This document shows positions 5,415-8,458 of a stretch of 8,458 nucleotides of DNA, in pieces. The notes under the pieces were generated by a model. The model had not been told where the DNA came from, searched no databases, and saw nothing but the letters and a program-made list of their open reading frames with translations. The translations under genes were made by a program, and so were the position numbers. How positions within the stretch are numbered: the stretch's first letter is position 1; each line of letters starts with the position of its first letter. Origin of the DNA: Oscillospiraceae bacterium (GTDB lineage Bacteria; Bacillota; Clostridia; Oscillospirales; Oscillospiraceae); assembly GCA_017435245.1 (NCBI GenBank), contig JAFSFK010000108.1, positions 1-8,458 of the forward strand. The letters are read 5' to 3'.

Positions 5415-6341
5415 ATGAACCCCCACATCTATGATATGCTGATCATCGGCGGCGGCCCTGCCGGCTATACCGCTGGTCTATACGCCGCCCGGGCAGGACT
5501 GGATGTCCTGCTGCTGGAAAAATTATCTGCCGGCGGACAGATGGCGCTGACCCATCAGATCGACAATTATCCCGGCTTCCCGGATGGCATTGACGGATTT
5601 GAGCTGGGGGAGAAAATGCAGCAGCAGGCAGAATTCTTTGGTGCAAAAACGGAATATGCAGACGTGACCGCTGTGGAACTGAACGCTGATCCCAAAGCCG
5701 TCCATTCCAGCGAGGGTACGTTCTACGGAAGGACCGTTGTCATTGCCACCGGTGCCAATCCCAGAGAGCTGGGACTGGCCAAGGAAAAAGCTTTGGTCGG
5801 AAAAGGCGTTGCCTACTGCGCCGCCTGTGACGGTATGGCATTCCGGGACAAAACCGTTGCAGTGGTAGGCGGTGGAAACAGCGCCGTGGCAGATGCCTTG
5901 CTTTTAAGCCGTATCGCTAAAAAGGTCTACCTCATCCACCGCAGGGATTCCCTCCGGGCCACCAAGGTCTATCACCACCAGCTGGAAAAGGCAGAGAATG
6001 TGGAATTTATATGGAACACTCAGGTAACGGATCTTCTTTCTGAGGAAAAGCTGACCGGCGTTCAAATTCAAAACACCCTTTCCGGTGAACGCACTACCAC
6101 TGCACTTGACGGTCTGTTTATCAGCGTGGGCAGAGCTCCCGCCACCGGACTGTTTGACGGTCAGCTGGCGCTGGACGCAAGCGGTTATATCATCGCTGAT
6201 GAATCCACCAAGACCAGTCTTCCGGGTGTATACGCCATAGGGGATGTCCGTAGTAAAGCGGTGCGGCAGATCGTCACCGCAGTGGCAGACGGCGCTGTGG
6301 CTGTGCATATGGCGGAGGAATTCCTGGCAGAACACGTATAA
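5415..6341 (+). CDS. trxB: Thioredoxin-disulfide reductase (NADPH, FAD)
   Basis: At 308 residues this is a normal low-molecular-weight bacterial thioredoxin reductase, passing electrons from NADPH through FAD to thioredoxin. The FAD-binding GGGPAG is at 12-17, the redox pair Cys135/Cys138 in CAACDG (usually CATCDG), the NADPH-binding VGGGNSAV at 151-158, HRR at 175-177 for the 2'-phosphate of NADPH, and the C-terminal FAD motif GVYAIGDVR at about 271-279. HRR favours NADPH as donor over ferredoxin- or NADH-linked variants. AAGGAGG is seven bases before the ATG and the gene follows trxA by 12 bases, so the two are co-transcribed. A strong terminator follows at 6348. Confidence 0.97.
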   Translation: MNPHIYDMLIIGGGPAGYTAGLYAARAGLDVLLLEKLSAGGQMALTHQIDNYPGFPDGIDGFELGEKMQQQAEFFGAKTEYADVTAVELNADPKAVHSSEGTFYGRTVVIATGANPRELGLAKEKALVGKGVAYCAACDGMAFRDKTVAVVGGGNSAVADALLLSRIAKKVYLIHRRDSLRATKVYHHQLEKAENVEFIWNTQVTDLLSEEKLTGVQIQNTLSGERTTTALDGLFISVGRAPATGLFDGQLALDASGYIIADESTKTSLPGVYAIGDVRSKAVRQIVTAVADGAVAVHMAEEFLAEHV

Positions 6342-6347
6342 TACCGA

Positions 6348-6379
6348 ACCCCCAAGTCCTGCGGACTTGGGGGTATTTT
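6348..6379 (+). terminator. Rho-independent terminator of trxA-trxB
   Basis: A perfect 12-bp GC-rich stem (ACCCCCAAGTCC at 6348-6359 with GGACTTGGGGGT at 6363-6374), a TGC loop and a short ATTTT tail follow trxB. The convergent minus-strand gene ends only about five bases away. On that strand the hairpin lacks a T-tract, so its use as a bidirectional terminator is uncertain. Confidence 0.88.
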
Positions 6380-8070
6380 CAGCTAATATAGCTGCCCTGA
6401 CGGACAATATAGCGATTTCCGGTACTCAGCTGCACCGATACAGTATAGGTATATTCCCCTGCCGGGATATCCCTTAAATTCTCCAGATGGTCGCTAAGTT
6501 CCACGCACCGGATGGTACTGCGGGCATAGCCGTCCTGCTTGGGAGATTCTTTAAACCGGTCTTTATCCAGAGCGGTAAACTCCACACTCTTGAAACGCTC
6601 CCCGGTTTGCATATGCTCCAATTCCACTGTGGTGCTGATAATTCGGTAATTTGTACGTACCTGTCCCCGGAAGGGTGCGTCGATCCCCTCTGCCTGTATC
6701 TGAACCGGAGCAGCAGCGCCGGTCACAAGATCCCGGTTGGTGATGGGGATATAGTGAGTATCCAGCAGATCCCGGAAGGTATACCGGGCATCCAGCTGCC
6801 AGGTACTGAGCCTGCCGCTGCTGCCCTTACCCACACCGTGCTCATGGGTGGGAACATAGCTGGCATCGATATCGATTGTCCCATCCTGCCGGCGCATCAC
6901 CATCGGGTCCCGGGCAACCAGCCGGATATGTCCATAACCGGGATCCCGCATAACGATGGCATCCCCCAGCAGCAATCGTGTATAACACTCGGTGATCCGT
7001 TCCGGGGTATTGACCCGGATCACCTCATCGGTAAGCAAGGTATCCGCCCGATAATCTCCCAAAGGCAAAACGCCGTACAGCTTCTGGTTTTCCTCTGTGG
7101 GAACGATATCTCCGGTGTACCCGAACTCAATGCTGGGACAGACCCGCTGCCAGGACCAGTACACCGCACCGGAGCAGTCATTTCCCATATATACATCCCA
7201 GGGTGCTGCCTCGCTTCCTCTGGAAAGAGGAGATGCGTCACTATATTCCGGCACCCAATCGGCTACATAGTCATCCTCCGTCAGGCAAACTCTGGCACGC
7301 TCCACAGAGCCGTTTTTCTGGGTATAGGGCAGTCCGTAATGGACCTGATTTTTTTCATAGATTTTATAAGAGCCGGTGTATGCGGAGGTAAACGCCATAT
7401 CCTTGGCGGGGATCCAACGGAAATTGCCCTGGGTTTCCATATGGGCCACGATCTCTTTGCGCATATCGATGGCACTTCGGGGCAAAAGCTCCGTTCTGCG
7501 GGACACATCCCGATATAATCCCTCTGCTGTGCCAGTGTTCTGCGCACACAGTTCCTGAGGCTTTCCCAGCAACCGCAGATAACTGACTGCTCCGATGATC
7601 ACGCCCGCATTGATGCCGGCAACCGCACCCACAGCGGCAGAGGTCCTGTCTGCATAGATCGTGCTGTCATCGCAGTAACCGGTGAGGGCATTCCGATTTC
7701 CTCTGGGTGTAGCCACATAAGGGGCGTCCGCACCAACGGTGCAGTTTTCGATTTTTCCCCGGTTCACACCGGCAACTGCACCTGCAGCCACAGCATTGGC
7801 ATCCACCACCAGGGAGAGATTTTTCAGTGTCAGGTCTTTGACCGTCCCCTTTTCCCCCACACATCCGAAGAAACCCTGATTTCCGGAGCCATCCGCTATA
7901 ATGCGGAAATTATAAATGCTTTTTCCGTTGCCGTCCAGGGTCCCGTTAAAATCAAAAGGTTTCCACACCGCACCGTCCAGATCAATGTCCGCCATCAGCC
8001 GGTAATTGCCTTCCGGTGCCAGAGGGATCTGCAGCAGCATTTCAACAGTGTCAATATTCACAAGCTCCAT
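6379..8070 (-). CDS. Protein with GLUG-like beta-helix repeats and NlpC/P60-like Cys/His domain
   Basis: From the preferred start this is a 563-residue protein of no family I can name, in three parts. Residues about 1-180 contain beta-helix/GLUG-like repeats (ADIDLDGAVWKPFDFNGTLDG, FFGCVGEKGTVKDLTLKNLS, and two AVAGVN/AVAGIN units). Residues about 205-440 resemble a papain-like NlpC/P60 domain: NDCSG with candidate nucleophile Cys299, GDAIVM at 369-374, and GYGHIRLV with candidate His381; His409 or His411 could complete the site. The last 110 residues look like a beta-sandwich. NlpC/P60 enzymes usually cleave peptidoglycan stem peptides outside the cell, yet no signal peptide or membrane segment is visible. 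The ATG at 8070 has GGAGG five bases upstream. The ATG at 8082 (four residues longer) lacks a ribosome site but overlaps the AraC stop as TAATG. Co-transcription with the AraC gene is likely. Confidence 0.75.
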   Translation of the reverse strand: MELVNIDTVEMLLQIPLAPEGNYRLMADIDLDGAVWKPFDFNGTLDGNGKSIYNFRIIADGSGNQGFFGCVGEKGTVKDLTLKNLSLVVDANAVAAGAVAGVNRGKIENCTVGADAPYVATPRGNRNALTGYCDDSTIYADRTSAAVGAVAGINAGVIIGAVSYLRLLGKPQELCAQNTGTAEGLYRDVSRRTELLPRSAIDMRKEIVAHMETQGNFRWIPAKDMAFTSAYTGSYKIYEKNQVHYGLPYTQKNGSVERARVCLTEDDYVADWVPEYSDASPLSRGSEAAPWDVYMGNDCSGAVYWSWQRVCPSIEFGYTGDIVPTEENQKLYGVLPLGDYRADTLLTDEVIRVNTPERITECYTRLLLGDAIVMRDPGYGHIRLVARDPMVMRRQDGTIDIDASYVPTHEHGVGKGSSGRLSTWQLDARYTFRDLLDTHYIPITNRDLVTGAAAPVQIQAEGIDAPFRGQVRTNYRIISTTVELEHMQTGERFKSVEFTALDKDRFKESPKQDGYARSTIRCVELSDHLENLRDIPAGEYTYTVSVQLSTGNRYIVRQGSYIS

Positions 8071-8075
8071 AGTCG

Positions 8076-8080
8076 CCTCC
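8076..8080 (-). promoter_or_regulatory. Ribosome binding site favouring the 8070 start
   Basis: GGAGG on the minus strand lies five bases before the ATG at 8070. The upstream ATG at 8082 would have to rely on coupling to the AraC stop codon, with which it shares one base. Confidence 0.6.
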
Positions 8081-8081
8081 A

Positions 8082-8458
8082 TTATTTCTGCTTGCGGAAC
8101 TGGGTTGCCGTCACACCGGTTGCCCGGCGAAACCGTGCCGAAAAATACCGGTCACTCTTATATCCCAGTTTTTCTGCGATCTGTCCCACGGACAGATTGG
8201 TCTGCAGCAGCAGGTTCTTTGCGCACTCCAGCTTCAGCTCCATATAGTAGCTATACGGCGTCATTCCATACACCTGCTTGAATTGCTTTTGCACATAGTC
8301 GTTGGAGCGGAATACCGATGCGGCAATGTCATCCATATTCAGATCCCGCTGATAATTGTTCTCGATGAACCGCTTTACCGTCTGCACCTCATCGGATACG
8401 GTCCTGTCCTGCATTCGGTCACTGCACAGTCCGGTCAGCAGCTTCATCAGCAGCATAC
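8082..8458 (-). CDS. AraC-family transcriptional regulator, C-terminal part (cut by window edge)
   Basis: The reading frame stays open to the window end, so the N-terminal sensor domain lies outside and only the last 125 or so residues are seen. Counting from the Met codon at 8456, the two helix-turn-helix units of the AraC DNA-binding domain are at about 40-61 (MDDIAASVFRSNDYVQKQFKQ) and 88-110 (LSVGQIAEKLGYKSDRYFSARFR). The typical linker MTPYSYYMELKLECAKNLL lies between them and a TGVTATQFR tail closes the domain. Its stop codon shares one base with an upstream candidate start of the NlpC/P60-like gene, so the two are almost certainly one transcript. The ligand cannot be told from this fragment. 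Confidence 0.92.
   Translation of the reverse strand, partial: MLLMKLLTGLCSDRMQDRTVSDEVQTVKRFIENNYQRDLNMDDIAASVFRSNDYVQKQFKQVYGMTPYSYYMELKLECAKNLLLQTNLSVGQIAEKLGYKSDRYFSARFRRATGVTATQFRKQK

Noticed and set aside
6487..7518. A 343-codon open frame on the plus strand opposite the GLUG/NlpC-P60-like gene
   Set aside because: It mirrors the codon bias of the real minus-strand gene, has no recognisable domain, and starts without a ribosome site downstream of the trxB terminator.

Overview
The window looks like chromosomal DNA from an anaerobic, probably gut-associated member of the Clostridia (Bacillota), perhaps the Oscillospiraceae/Ruminococcaceae. The grounds are strong AGGAGG-type ribosome binding sites throughout, Gram-positive-style lipoprotein and sigma/anti-sigma genes, and gene families typical of that group. 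The taxonomic placement is inference from style and gene content. No phage, plasmid, CRISPR, tRNA or rRNA sequence was seen.

Layout. (1) 28-229 is a 202-bp non-coding element with near-perfect 18-bp terminal inverted repeats, filled with consecutive hairpins. (2) 239-1680, minus strand, is an ECF sigma factor gene overlapping a gene for a single-pass membrane protein that is probably its anti-sigma factor. (3) 1765-3439, minus strand, is a lipoprotein joining a beta-helix-like region to a DUF4886/SGNH-type hydrolase domain, with its own promoter and terminator. (4) 3581-6379 is a redox/metal cluster: a Crp/Fnr-family regulator on the minus strand, a divergent NifX/NifB-type small protein with a Cys/His-rich tail, a second copy of the inverted-repeat element, and a thioredoxin / thioredoxin reductase operon ending in a strong terminator. 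(5) 6379-8458, minus strand, is a leaderless protein with GLUG-like repeats and an NlpC/P60-like Cys/His domain, preceded by the C-terminal part of an AraC-family regulator that runs off the window.

How the genes may work together. The sigma and anti-sigma genes are translationally coupled (ATGA overlap) and should form one signal-transduction unit. The Crp/Fnr gene and the NifX-like gene are fired from back-to-back promoters whose -35 boxes lie 10 bp apart, so one bound protein could affect both. The trxA-trxB promoter has a good -10 but no recognisable -35. A perfect 13-nt palindrome is centred about 41 bp upstream of the expected start, where a Crp/Fnr-type activator would sit. This makes a small redox regulon plausible but unproven. 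The AraC gene abuts the NlpC/P60-like gene and probably controls it.

Most likely to repay a second look are the two related inverted-repeat elements with different hairpin interiors, the candidate operator in front of trxA, and the uncharacterised AraC-linked GLUG/NlpC-P60-like protein that lacks a signal peptide.
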